Shown here one piece after another: positions 25,802-34,676 of a DNA stretch of 64,000 bases. Made by a program: the position numbers and the translations under genes. The DNA is from Microvirga sp. 17 mud 1-3 (GTDB taxonomy: Bacteria; Pseudomonadota; Alphaproteobacteria; Rhizobiales; Beijerinckiaceae): the NCBI RefSeq assembly GCF_003151255.1, contig NZ_CP029481.1, positions 3,501,001 to 3,565,000 of the forward strand, read 5' to 3'. Position 1 is the first letter of the stretch. Each line of letters starts with the position of its first letter. The notes below the pieces were generated by a model. The model ran no database searches. It saw nothing but the letters and a program-made list of their open reading frames with translations, and was not told the DNA's origin.

Positions 25802-27595
25802 TCAGAATGCTTCCATGGGCATCGCCATGGTCGTGTCGGAACCTGCCGAGATGCGCGCAAGGCGCGTTCCGGTCTCGGGCATCAGGCGCTCCATGAAGAA
25901 GCGGCCCGTGAGCAGCTTTGCGTCCATCTTCTCGGCGACGCCGTTGCCCTGCGCCTTCTTGGCCTGCGCGGCCTTCGCCATCTTGGCCCACATGTAGCCC
26001 ATGGCCACGAGGCCGAAGAGATGCATGTAGTCGGTGGCGCCAGCGCCCGCATTGTCGGGCTTCGCCATGGCGTTCTGCATGAACCACATGGTGGCCTGCT
26101 GGAGATGGCCGAGGCCCTGCTGCAGGGGCGCCACGAAGGCCTTCATGCTCTCGTCGGCGGCGTTCTCCTGGCAGAAGGCGCCGACCTCGTTGAAGAAGGC
26201 CATGATGGCGCGGCCCCCATCCTTGCCGAGCTTGCGGCCGACGAGGTCCATGGCCTGGATGCCGTTGGCGCCCTCGTAGATCATGGTGATGCGGGCATCG
26301 CGCACGAACTGCGACATGCCCGATTCCTCGATATAGCCATGGCCGCCGAACATCTGCTGCGCCCTCACGGCGTTATCGAAGCCGACATCGGTCAGCACGC
26401 CCTTCACGACCGGGGTCAGCAGGCCCATGTGGTCGTCGGCCGACTGGCGCTCCGCCTCGTCGGACGAGCGGTGCGCGACATCGCCCTTGAGGGCCGTCCA
26501 GAGCACGAGCGCGCGGGCAGCCTCGTTGAACGCCTTCATGGTGAGAAGCGTGCGGCGCACGTCCGGATGGACGATGATCGGATCGGCCGGCTTGTCGGGG
26601 AATTTCGGCCCGGTCAGCGAACGGCCCTGGAGACGCTCCTTGGCGTAGGCGACGGCGTTCTGGTAGGCGACCTCGGACTGCGCCAGTCCCTGCACGCCGA
26701 CCGCGAGGCGGGCCTCGTTCATCATCACGAACATGGCGTTGAGGCCGCGGTTTTCCTCACCGATCAGCCAGCCCCTCGCGCCGTCGTAGTTCATCACGCA
26801 GGTGGCGTTGCCGTGGATGCCCATCTTGTGCTCGATGGAGCCGCAGGACACGCCGTTGCGCTCACCGAGCGAGCCATCCTCGTTCACGAGGACCTTCGGC
26901 ACGACAAAGAGCGAGATGCCCTTGGTGCCTGCCGGCGCGCCCTCGATGCGGGCCAGCACCAGATGGACGATGTTTTCGGCCATGTCGTGCTCGCCGGCCG
27001 AGATGAAGATCTTGGTGCCGGTGATCGCATAGGAGCCGTCGCCGTTGGGCACGGCCTTCGTCTTAAGAAGCCCGAGATCGGTGCCGCAATGGGGCTCCGT
27101 GAGGTTCATGGTGCCGGTCCAGGCGCCCTCCACCATCTTGGGCAGGTAGGTCCTCTTGATAGCGTCCGAGCCGTGCACCAGGAGGGCCGCGATGGCGCCC
27201 TGGGTCAGGCCCGGATACATGCCGAGCGCCAGGTTGGCGGCCGACATGAATTCCTGCATCACCGAATTGAGGGTGGTCGGCAGGCCCTGCCCGCCATATT
27301 CCTCGGGGGCCGAAAGTCCCATCCAGCCGCCTGCCGTGAAAGCCTCGTAGGCTTCCTTGAAGCCCTTGGGCGTCGTCACCGACCCATCCGGATGGCGGGT
27401 GCAGCCTTCCTGGTCCCCGCTCAGGTTGAGGGGCGCGAAGACCTCCTCGCAGAGCTTGGCTCCCTCGGCCAGGATCGCCTCCACCGTGTCGGGTGTCGCA
27501 TCCGCGAAGCCCGGCAGGTTGTTGTAGCGCTCGATGGAGAAGACGTCGTTCAGCAGGAACGTCACGTCTTCGACGGGGGCCTTGTAGACCGGCAT
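25802..27595 (-). CDS. Acyl-CoA dehydrogenase with C-terminal extension
   Basis: A 597-residue flavoenzyme, longer than the usual 380-residue family members because of an extra C-terminal domain. Seen: GLSAPEEYGGQGLP near residue 95, the FAD/substrate segment NLTEPHCGTDLGLLKTKA, and QMFGGHGYIEESGM. It introduces the first double bond in acyl-CoA. The start at 27595 has GGGAGGA nearby. It leads the beta-oxidation run. A 16-bp inverted repeat at 27664 lies 68 bases upstream. Confidence 0.94.
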   Translation of the reverse strand: MPVYKAPVEDVTFLLNDVFSIERYNNLPGFADATPDTVEAILAEGAKLCEEVFAPLNLSGDQEGCTRHPDGSVTTPKGFKEAYEAFTAGGWMGLSAPEEYGGQGLPTTLNSVMQEFMSAANLALGMYPGLTQGAIAALLVHGSDAIKRTYLPKMVEGAWTGTMNLTEPHCGTDLGLLKTKAVPNGDGSYAITGTKIFISAGEHDMAENIVHLVLARIEGAPAGTKGISLFVVPKVLVNEDGSLGERNGVSCGSIEHKMGIHGNATCVMNYDGARGWLIGEENRGLNAMFVMMNEARLAVGVQGLAQSEVAYQNAVAYAKERLQGRSLTGPKFPDKPADPIIVHPDVRRTLLTMKAFNEAARALVLWTALKGDVAHRSSDEAERQSADDHMGLLTPVVKGVLTDVGFDNAVRAQQMFGGHGYIEESGMSQFVRDARITMIYEGANGIQAMDLVGRKLGKDGGRAIMAFFNEVGAFCQENAADESMKAFVAPLQQGLGHLQQATMWFMQNAMAKPDNAGAGATDYMHLFGLVAMGYMWAKMAKAAQAKKAQGNGVAEKMDAKLLTGRFFMERLMPETGTRLARISAGSDTTMAMPMEAF

Positions 27596-27663
27596 GGAAG
27601 TCCTCCCAGATCGCATGCCGGCAGCCTCGGTCGCTTCGACCTGACGCCACCGGCCGACAAGAT

Positions 27664-27679
27664 AGTTTACATATAAACT
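27664..27679. promoter_or_regulatory. Candidate operator upstream of the beta-oxidation genes
   Basis: A perfect inverted repeat AGTTTA-CATA-TAAACT in an AT-rich patch, 68 bases before the acyl-CoA dehydrogenase start. Its size and place fit a TetR- or MerR-type operator; the MerR-family gene at 28523 is a candidate binder. Confidence 0.5.
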
Positions 27680-28522
27680 GTCCAGCCGCGCTGGGGAAGA
27701 GGTAGGGCGCCGATTGTCCGGCGGTATGGGGTACGGACTGGGATAACGTGAATGTCAGGGGTGGGAAGCGCAGAGCCGCGACGGCACCTTTGATGATGCT
27801 TCCCCTGAAATTGCCGGACCTGTCGTAGTGGTGGGGCCGTGCACCCGCTGGATGCGGAACTCCGGACGGCCGGCTGTCAGGGCGAAGGCAGGACTGAGCC
27901 CGTTCTCCGGAACCGCAAAATGCCGACAGTAGCCACAGGTTCGCGAGCACAGCCGCAGGGGTGGATCGTGCCGGAAACATACGAGCCCGGACCAGAGACA
28001 GAGCCGGATTTACCACGGCTCTCCCGGGTGAAAGGATGGCACCAGGATGGCCCTTGGCAGGGTCGACAGGCCGCGCGAACCAAATTCGTCCACGAGCCTG
28101 ATCCGCCCCCCCTTCCAGGAGGGCACCGACAGTTTGCCTCACGTCAAAACCGCTCGCCTGACCCTAAGCGCCTCCTATCACCGGGGCGACGAACGCCCTG
28201 CGCAACGGCGCTGACGTCGATACCCTGAAACCGCCTGCCCCATCGCAGAACACTTGTGACTTGAGTTCTTCCGAGTGCTTTCTGCCAGACGACTGTCAAA
28301 TCGGCCGATGGCCCGCCCCGCCAGCCGGTTCTCCCGGAAAGGCAGATGCCGATCCTAAGGCGACTGTATTGCCGCGCACCCAAAGCCGTACAGACGGCCG
28401 AACGCTGCGGCACTGGCCGCAGCGGAACCGGAATGACAGTACGAATGGCCCGAAGACATGTTCCATCGGCCGGGACGCGCTGTGTCGCGTCGCCGACTCG
28501 TCCGGGAAGAGGCGCGCCCGTC
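27680..28522. other. Long intergenic stretch with no recognisable gene
   Basis: About 840 bases between the acyl-CoA dehydrogenase operon and the MerR gene. Open frames exist on both strands but none has a ribosome site or a product that I recognise, and base composition is less skewed to coding periodicity than in its neighbours. I see no tRNA or terminator. It may be a long 5' leader, a decayed gene, or hold an unrecognised RNA. Confidence 0.5.
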
Positions 28523-28948
28523 TCAGGCGGCGTTGGTCAGGCGCGCGCGGCAGGCCCGGAGCTCGACCAGGGCCTCCTCGATCTCGGCCCGCTGCTGCTC
28601 CAGGTGGCTGATCTGATCCTCGACCTGGGAGAGGGACAGGTTGAGATTGGCCGCGACGCCGCCGCTCCCCCGGTCTTCCGCGAGCATGGCGCGGATCTCC
28701 GTCAGGGTGAAGCCGAGATGCTTGCCCTTGAGAATGACCGACAGCCGATCCCGGTCGCGCGCATCGTAAATGCGGGCCGTGCCCTCGCGGCGCGGCGAAA
28801 GGAGGCCGCGATCCTCATAGAAGCGCAAAGTCCTGAGAGTGACGCCGAATTCGCGCGCCAGATCGCCGATGGTGTAAGATTTGGATTCCGCCGTATCCGC
28901 CCGCGTCTCCGCGAGGACAGCGAAGTTCATTGCGACGCCGTTGCTCAT
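28523..28948 (-). CDS. MerR-family transcriptional regulator
   Basis: A 141-residue MerR regulator. The N-terminal winged helix reads YTIGDLAREFGVTLRTLRFYEDRGLL near residues 25-50, then a long dimerisation coiled coil (LSQVEDQISHLEQQRAEIEEAL). There is no cysteine cluster for metal sensing. MerR proteins of this shape (LiuR/PsrA-like in function) control acyl-CoA degradation in many proteobacteria, and the beta-oxidation operon starts about 930 bases downstream on the same strand, so a link is plausible but unproven. Confidence 0.9.
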   Translation of the reverse strand: MSNGVAMNFAVLAETRADTAESKSYTIGDLAREFGVTLRTLRFYEDRGLLSPRREGTARIYDARDRDRLSVILKGKHLGFTLTEIRAMLAEDRGSGGVAANLNLSLSQVEDQISHLEQQRAEIEEALVELRACRARLTNAA

Positions 28949-29023
28949 GTTCTGCCCCGTCTTTTGTTCTGCCTATCGGTCCGGCCTTACTCAGGGTCCG
29001 CCCGAAGCACTTATAATGCAATG

Positions 29024-29037
29024 ATAGAACATTCTAT
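29024..29037. promoter_or_regulatory. Candidate autoregulatory operator of the MerR-family gene
   Basis: A perfect palindrome ATAGAA-CA-TTCTAT lies 76 bases upstream of the MerR start, in the AT-rich part of the region between it and the divergent PodJ-like gene. MerR operators are typically such dyads in promoter spacers. Confidence 0.45.
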
Positions 29038-29279
29038 GCACCTTCCGCAAGTGTCTCTCCGGAAGACGCGGAAGCAGCCAGGGCGATGGGTGCGCCAAAG
29101 TCGGAAGAGGCCCTAAATCCCTCATCTTAACGGCATTTTTACTACGTTTGCCAAAAGCTGCGCCATCGCCTGGGAGGATGGCGGGCGCGAATCACCGCCC
29201 CCCGCAGGCCACCGGAACGGGGGTGACGTGGGGTCACGGCCGTTGCCGGGAGTGTTTTCGCGTCCCCACGAGTGCGGCC

Positions 29280-32177
29280 ATGAGACGACCCGATCCGGCA
29301 TATCTTGACGCCCTCGATCCCGAGACCCGCTCTGCCGCCGAGAAAGCCGCGCGCCGGTCGGGCCTGAGCCTCGAGGACTGGATTACGGCTGCCATGGACC
29401 GGTACGGGCCCGTCACGACCCCGCCGCCCGAAGAGGCGGTCGACGAGACGGATGGCCTGGGACAGGCCTTCGAGACGGCTTTTCCGACCCCGGAGCCGGC
29501 CCGTGAGGAGCCCACTCTCACCGATCAGGCCTCCCGCAACGTGGTGGCGCTGGAGGCCATGGCGCTCTGGATCGAGCAGACGGAAGACCGCCTGAACGAG
29601 ACGGCCAGGAGCGTCGCCGACCGGCAGGAGCGCTTGTCCGAGGCCCTGTCGCGGAACCTGTCCGCTCTCAAGGGGCGCCTGGAAACCGTCGAGCGCCGCA
29701 GCGAGAATCCGACAGGCGAAGCCCTGGCGCCGCTGACCGAGACCCTCGCCGGGCTGCGCACGGACGTCTCGCGGCTTGCGACGCGGATCGACGATCCGTC
29801 CCGGCCGGTCGAGGCGATCCGCCAGGAGATCAACCGCCTGCGCGCCGGAATGGACAGCCTCGCGACCCGCGGCCAGATCGCCACCCTCGACGAGACCTTC
29901 CGGCTCCTCGCACGGGATCTGGAGCGGAGTCCGTCGAGCAAGGACCTGCTCACCCTCGCGGGCTCCGTCGCGGGCCTGAACCGCAAGATCGAAGCCCTGT
30001 CTGAGACTGTTGCGGACAACCTGCACCGGCGGCTCGGCGACGAGATCGAGCAGCTCAAGGGGAAGGTCACGCAGCTTGCCGAGACGAGTGTCGACCGCTC
30101 CGTAATCGACTTCCTCAGCAGCCAGATCGTCGACCTCCGCCAGGACCTTGCGCGGCGGGCCGAGCCACAGCAGATCGACGGCCTGTCCGAATCCGTGGCC
30201 GCCCTGGGCCGGCAAGTAGAGCAGCTCCGGGCCGAGCAGATCGGGCGCAGCGATTTCGCGGCCCTCAGGACCTCCCTCGAAGAGGTCTGCGCGGCCCTGG
30301 GCCGCTCGGTCGCCCTGCAGGAAAAGAACGACGTCCCGGTTCATCTTCAGGACATGAGCCGCCGGCTCGACATCCTGGCGGACCGGCCGGTGCCCGAACC
30401 CGCCAATCTCGACCCCATCGCGGAGCAGCTTGCCGTTCTCACCGAGCGTATGGCGCATATGGCGGATGGGCGCCTCGAACAGGCGGATGCTCTCAACGGG
30501 CGCTTCGACCGGCTCGAGGAGGAACTGCGCAAAGCCGGCTCCGTCGTGCCGGCCCTGGGCGACCTCGAAAGGCGCGTGACCGCCTGTGCCGAGGAACTTG
30601 CCCGGATGCCGGAGACCTGGCGGCAGGCCTTCGACGAGGCCTCAACGCAGATGAAGGACCTCCTGGTCGCGAGGAATGCTGGCCCGGCCGGGCTCACCGA
30701 TCGCGATCTCGACGCCGTCAAGGCCGGGTTCGTCGAGCTGAAGGCCCTCCAGGCCCGGGCGGAGCGGAAGACCCAGCAGACCCTGCTGGCGGTCCACGAC
30801 GCCCTTGAGAGCTTGCTGTCCCGCTGCGATGCACTGCCAACCGCCGCGCTGGCCGGACAGGGGGGCAGCAGGGCGGCGTTGCCATCGGCGGACCGTCTGG
30901 AAGCGGCCGTGCGCCGCCTCCAGGCTTCGGCCCTGTCGCAGATCCAGGACATCGCGGCCACTATCCCGCAGGACTCCTCGGCCACAGACGCCCTGCCCGA
31001 CCGGACACAGGAGCCGGACCTCGACGACGTGCGGGCAAGTTTCATCGCGGCGGCCCGCCGCGCCTCGCGGACCCTGCCAGCTCCGGGAGAATCCGAGACG
31101 GACGAAGTCGTGGCGGAACAGGAACCGGCCACGGAAGTGCTGACAGACCAGGATATCGCCGAAGCGGGATCGGATCTCGCCCCGTCGTTTCTGGAACGGT
31201 TGCGCCGGAAACTCGACAGCCATCGCCGTTCCCTGTTCTTCGGTCTCGCCTGCCTCGTGCTAGCGGCGGGCACGGCACAGATCCTGGCCAGCGCTCCCCG
31301 CTCGCCCGTACCGGCGACCGCCCAGACCGAGCCGACCACGGCGACGGATCCGGCGGGGCGCCCGGAGGTCTCCGCAGCGCCTACGGCCCCGGCATCCCCG
31401 ACCGCGACCGACCTCTTCCAGCCTTCGAGCCTCACGGCGGCGAGCCCTGCCGTCCTCTCTCCTCCCCCAGCGGCAATCCGGTATCCGGTCGATCCGGACA
31501 AACTGGGCGACCTTCCGGCGGACATTCCCGCAGCCCTGCGGCAGGCGGCGCTCTCAGGCGACGGAACGGCCGTCTACGAGATCGCCCTGAGAGCGGCCGA
31601 GGGGCGCGGGATCCCGCAGGATTCGACGCTCGCCCTTCGGCTTTTCGAGCGGGTGGCGCAGGCGGGCCTCGTTCCGGCCCAGGAGCGGCTCGCCCTCATG
31701 TACGACAAGGCCATCGGCACGACCCGAGACGTGAAGCTCGCCGCCGCCTGGTATGAGCGGGCCGCCCAGGGCGGCAACGTCCGGGCCATGCACAATTTCG
31801 CAACCCTGCTCGCCTCAGGCATCGGCGGAAATCCCGATTATGTGGCCGCGGCACGGTGGTTCACCGAAGCAGCGGAAGCGGGCGTCCGGGACAGCCAGTT
31901 CAATATCGCCGTCCTCCATGCCCGCGGCATCGGGACCCGCAAGAGCCCGGCCCAGGCCTACCGGTGGTTCGCCTTGGCGGCCGCCCAGGGCGACGCGGAG
32001 GCGGCCCGGAAGCGCGACGAGATTGCCGGCTACCTGAAGCCGACCGAGCTTACGGCCTTGAAGGCGACGGTTGCGGAGTGGCGCCCGAGGCCGGCCGACC
32101 CGCTCGCCAACGAAGCCCCGCAACCGCCGGCCGAACGCTCAGCGACTTTTGGACTCGGATCGGGCAACCGGATCTGA
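29280..32177 (+). CDS. PodJ-like polar-localisation protein with coiled coils and Sel1 repeats
   Basis: A 965-residue protein. The start PAYLDALDPETRSAAEKAARRSGLSLEDWI is the conserved N-terminal motif of alphaproteobacterial PodJ-type proteins. Residues about 90-560 are long coiled coils, with acidic/proline-rich linkers, then one transmembrane helix near residue 650 (FFGLACLVLAAGTAQILA), a Pro/Ala/Thr linker, and periplasmic Sel1-like repeats from about 755 (AAEGRGIPQDSTLALRLFERVAQAG and several more). No peptidoglycan-binding domain follows. It probably organises a cell pole. The ATG at 29280 was chosen because the conserved motif begins there. Confidence 0.85.
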   Translation: MRRPDPAYLDALDPETRSAAEKAARRSGLSLEDWITAAMDRYGPVTTPPPEEAVDETDGLGQAFETAFPTPEPAREEPTLTDQASRNVVALEAMALWIEQTEDRLNETARSVADRQERLSEALSRNLSALKGRLETVERRSENPTGEALAPLTETLAGLRTDVSRLATRIDDPSRPVEAIRQEINRLRAGMDSLATRGQIATLDETFRLLARDLERSPSSKDLLTLAGSVAGLNRKIEALSETVADNLHRRLGDEIEQLKGKVTQLAETSVDRSVIDFLSSQIVDLRQDLARRAEPQQIDGLSESVAALGRQVEQLRAEQIGRSDFAALRTSLEEVCAALGRSVALQEKNDVPVHLQDMSRRLDILADRPVPEPANLDPIAEQLAVLTERMAHMADGRLEQADALNGRFDRLEEELRKAGSVVPALGDLERRVTACAEELARMPETWRQAFDEASTQMKDLLVARNAGPAGLTDRDLDAVKAGFVELKALQARAERKTQQTLLAVHDALESLLSRCDALPTAALAGQGGSRAALPSADRLEAAVRRLQASALSQIQDIAATIPQDSSATDALPDRTQEPDLDDVRASFIAAARRASRTLPAPGESETDEVVAEQEPATEVLTDQDIAEAGSDLAPSFLERLRRKLDSHRRSLFFGLACLVLAAGTAQILASAPRSPVPATAQTEPTTATDPAGRPEVSAAPTAPASPTATDLFQPSSLTAASPAVLSPPPAAIRYPVDPDKLGDLPADIPAALRQAALSGDGTAVYEIALRAAEGRGIPQDSTLALRLFERVAQAGLVPAQERLALMYDKAIGTTRDVKLAAAWYERAAQGGNVRAMHNFATLLASGIGGNPDYVAAARWFTEAAEAGVRDSQFNIAVLHARGIGTRKSPAQAYRWFALAAAQGDAEAARKRDEIAGYLKPTELTALKATVAEWRPRPADPLANEAPQPPAERSATFGLGSGNRI

Positions 32178-32279
32178 CGCGGCCAATCTCTGTCAGTCTT
32201 TGTTCACGGGAGAGCATCTAGTGTCGGGCAACGGATGACATGACCGGAACGTGGCGGCGCCGGCCGTAGGGGAAGTGGG

Positions 32280-33209
32280 GTGCAAATATATCTGCCTATC
32301 GCCGAGATGCCTGTGAGCGTTCTCCTGATCCTCGGATTGGGAGCGGCGGTCGGGTTCATATCGGGTCTCTTCGGCATCGGCGGCGGCTTTCTGATGACGC
32401 CGCTCCTCATCTTTCTCGGCATTCCGCCGGCGGTGGCGGTCGCGACCCAGTCGGCCCAGATCGTAGCCTCCTCCACCACGAGCGTGCTCAGCGCCCTGCG
32501 GCGCGGCGCCCTGGACTTCAAGCTCGGCGGCATTCTCGTGTTCGGCGGCTTCATCGGCTCGGCCCTCGGCGTCTGGTTCTTCGCTGCGGCCCGCCGGGCC
32601 GGCCAGCTCGACCTCGTGATCGTGGTCTCGTACGTGACCCTCTTCACGGTCGTCGGCAGCCTCATGCTGAAGGAGAGCATCCGGGAGTTCTGGCTCAAGC
32701 ATAAGGGCGCGCCCGCACGGCCGCGCCGCAATGCCGGCAAGCATCCGCCCTATCTGGGCTGGCCCCTGCGCATGCGCTTCTACCGCTCCAAGCTCTATGC
32801 CAGCGTCATTCCCATCGCGGGCATGTCGCTCTTCGTGGGCTTCGCGGGCGCGCTGCTCGGCATCGGCGGCGGCTTCATCGTCGTGCCGGCTTTGCTCTAC
32901 GTCTTCCGCGTGCCGACCGGCGTGGTGGTGGGCACCTCCCAGTTCCAGATCGTCTGCACGACCCTCGTGGCCCTCGTGCTCCACGCGGTCGCCAACCAGG
33001 CGGTCGACATCGTCCTGGCGATCCTGCTCATCGTCGGCGGCGTGTTCGGCGCCCAGTTCGGCGCCAGGGCCGGGCGGAACCTGCGCGCCGAGCTGTTCCG
33101 CTTCCTGCTCGCCATCCTGCTGCTGGCAGTCGGCCTGCGCTTCGCCCTGGAACTCGTGGTGAAGCCGGAGGAGCCCTTTTCGATCACCCAGCAGGAGGCG
33201 CATACGTGA
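32280..33209 (+). CDS. TauE/SafE-family sulfite/organosulfur exporter-like protein
   Basis: A 309-residue membrane protein with about eight helices and the two family repeats (GLFGIGGGFLMTPLLIFLGIP and LLGIGGGFIVVPALLYVF). The GTG start at 32280 gives the N-terminus MQIYLPIAEMPVSV, which is common in rhizobial members. The family moves sulfite, sulfoacetate or related anions. It overlaps the next gene by four bases (GTGA), and this pair with TIGR02186 is a recurring arrangement. Confidence 0.93.
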   Translation: MQIYLPIAEMPVSVLLILGLGAAVGFISGLFGIGGGFLMTPLLIFLGIPPAVAVATQSAQIVASSTTSVLSALRRGALDFKLGGILVFGGFIGSALGVWFFAAARRAGQLDLVIVVSYVTLFTVVGSLMLKESIREFWLKHKGAPARPRRNAGKHPPYLGWPLRMRFYRSKLYASVIPIAGMSLFVGFAGALLGIGGGFIVVPALLYVFRVPTGVVVGTSQFQIVCTTLVALVLHAVANQAVDIVLAILLIVGGVFGAQFGARAGRNLRAELFRFLLAILLLAVGLRFALELVVKPEEPFSITQQEAHT

Positions 33210-33967
33210 GGATCGCTGCCCTGCTCATCCTGCTCCTCGCCGGAGCCACCCCCGCTCTGGCCGAGAGCTTGATCACCTCCCTGTCCAACCATCGGGTTCT
33301 GATCAATTCCAACTATACGGGCACGTCGATCGCCGTCTTCGGCGCCATCGAGCGCGATGCGCAGACCGTCGCCCGCGCCACGGGCTACGACGCGGCGGTC
33401 ACGATCCGGGGCCCGCAGCAATTCCTCGTGGTGCGCGAGAAGGACCGGCTCGGCCCCTTCTGGCTCAACCAGGACCAGCAGAAATTCCCGACCGCGCCGG
33501 CCTATCTGGCGGTCCTGACCTCGCGCCCCATTGCGGAGATCACCAGCGAACAGCTCCGCAGGCGTCAGAAGATCGGGCTTTCGGCCATCGTCCATGCGCC
33601 GGACTTCACCAACGACCGGGGCGGCGCCGACGAGCCGTTCCGCGAGGCGCTGCTCCGGCTCAAGAGCCGGGAGGGCCTCTATCGGGAGAACGAGCGCGGC
33701 GTGACCTTCCTGACGCCCAGCATCTTCAATGCGAGCATCCCCCTGCCGGCGACGGCCCCGCCCGGGACCTACGACGTGGAGGTGGTGCTGCTCGCCGACA
33801 CGGTGATCCTGGCCCGGACCCTGACCCATTTCGAGCTGGTCAAGACCGGCTTCGAGCAGCAGGTGGGCGATGTGGCCCACGACTGGAGCCTTCTGTACGG
33901 GCTCGGCGCCGCCCTGCTGGCCCTGTTCTTCGGCTGGACCGCGAACGCCGTCTTCCGACGCGACTGA
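33206..33967 (+). CDS. TIGR02186-family membrane-anchored protein
   Basis: A 253-residue protein with a signal peptide (LLILLLAGATPALAES), a periplasmic beta-rich domain starting at SLSNHRVLINSNYTGTSIAVFGAIE, and one C-terminal transmembrane helix (LLYGLGAALLALFFGWTANAVF). This matches the TIGR02186 family, which is found beside TauE/SafE exporters. It is probably an accessory subunit of the exporter; its biochemical role is unknown. Confidence 0.9.
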   Translation: MRIAALLILLLAGATPALAESLITSLSNHRVLINSNYTGTSIAVFGAIERDAQTVARATGYDAAVTIRGPQQFLVVREKDRLGPFWLNQDQQKFPTAPAYLAVLTSRPIAEITSEQLRRRQKIGLSAIVHAPDFTNDRGGADEPFREALLRLKSREGLYRENERGVTFLTPSIFNASIPLPATAPPGTYDVEVVLLADTVILARTLTHFELVKTGFEQQVGDVAHDWSLLYGLGAALLALFFGWTANAVFRRD

Positions 33968-33974
33968 CGCCGCC

Positions 33975-34676
33975 TCAATCCCGGCACAGCATGGCGCGGG
34001 CGATGGCGAAGATCCGCTCCGTTCCGATGAGGTGCGCTGTAAATCCATTCGGAAACAACGGCTTGAAGGCCGCGTCGCAGGCGTTCAGGCCGCCCGCATA
34101 GGCCCCGAGCGCCGGCATGATGCAGCGCGACCCGTCGGTGAGAAAGCAGCGCCGGCGCGTGGCGCGCCCGCGCATTACCACCTTGCCGACCGGGTGGAGA
34201 TGGCCGGCGACCTCGGCCTCGGCGCCCGCCAGCGGCTCATGGCGGAGGGTGAGCGCCCCCAGGGCCAGCTCGGCCGCGACCCGCCCGCCGATGCTCGCCG
34301 GCAGCGCATGATCGTGGTTGCCCGTGATCCAGACCCAGTCCCGGCCGCTCTGGACCTGCGCGAGAACGGCACGCTCCTCCTCGCCGAGCCGGTCGGGTCC
34401 GCCCACATCGTGGAAGCTGTCGCCCAGAGCCACCACCATTCGCGGATCGAAGCGGAACACGGCCTCCTTGAGGGCCGCCAGGGTCTCGCGGGTGTCGTAG
34501 GGCGGGAGCATCATGCCGCGCCGCGCGAAGGAGGAGCCCTTCTCGAAATGCAGGTCCGCCACCAGGAGCGCATCTTCGTCGGGCAGGTAGAGAGCCCCGG
34601 TCAGGTCCAGGACCGCCGCCATGCCGTTCAGGCCGATCTCGGTTGTTGTCTGTTTGTTCTTGAGCAAAGCCGTCAC
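33975..34676 (-). CDS. pdeM: Ligase-associated DNA damage response endonuclease PdeM
   Basis: A 233-residue calcineurin-like phosphoesterase. Metal-binding motifs are VADLHFEKGSS, ALGDSFHD, TGNHDH and the late GHLHP. This combination is the PdeM family (TIGR04123-like), a nuclease encoded with the Lhr-like helicase. Its start overlaps the helicase stop by four bases (ATGA). It is expected to act in repair of cross-links or strand breaks with the ligase at 39448. Confidence 0.93.
   Translation of the reverse strand: MTALLKNKQTTTEIGLNGMAAVLDLTGALYLPDEDALLVADLHFEKGSSFARRGMMLPPYDTRETLAALKEAVFRFDPRMVVALGDSFHDVGGPDRLGEEERAVLAQVQSGRDWVWITGNHDHALPASIGGRVAAELALGALTLRHEPLAGAEAEVAGHLHPVGKVVMRGRATRRRCFLTDGSRCIMPALGAYAGGLNACDAAFKPLFPNGFTAHLIGTERIFAIARAMLCRD

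Noticed and set aside
28144..28413. 89-codon open frame on the minus strand in the gene-free gap
   Set aside because: No ribosome site, no recognised similarity and atypical composition.
34645..34659. Near-match to a LexA box (GTTG-N7-GTTC) near the start of pdeM
   Set aside because: One mismatch, inside the coding region, and the gene is coupled to the helicase upstream, so it is unlikely to be a control site.
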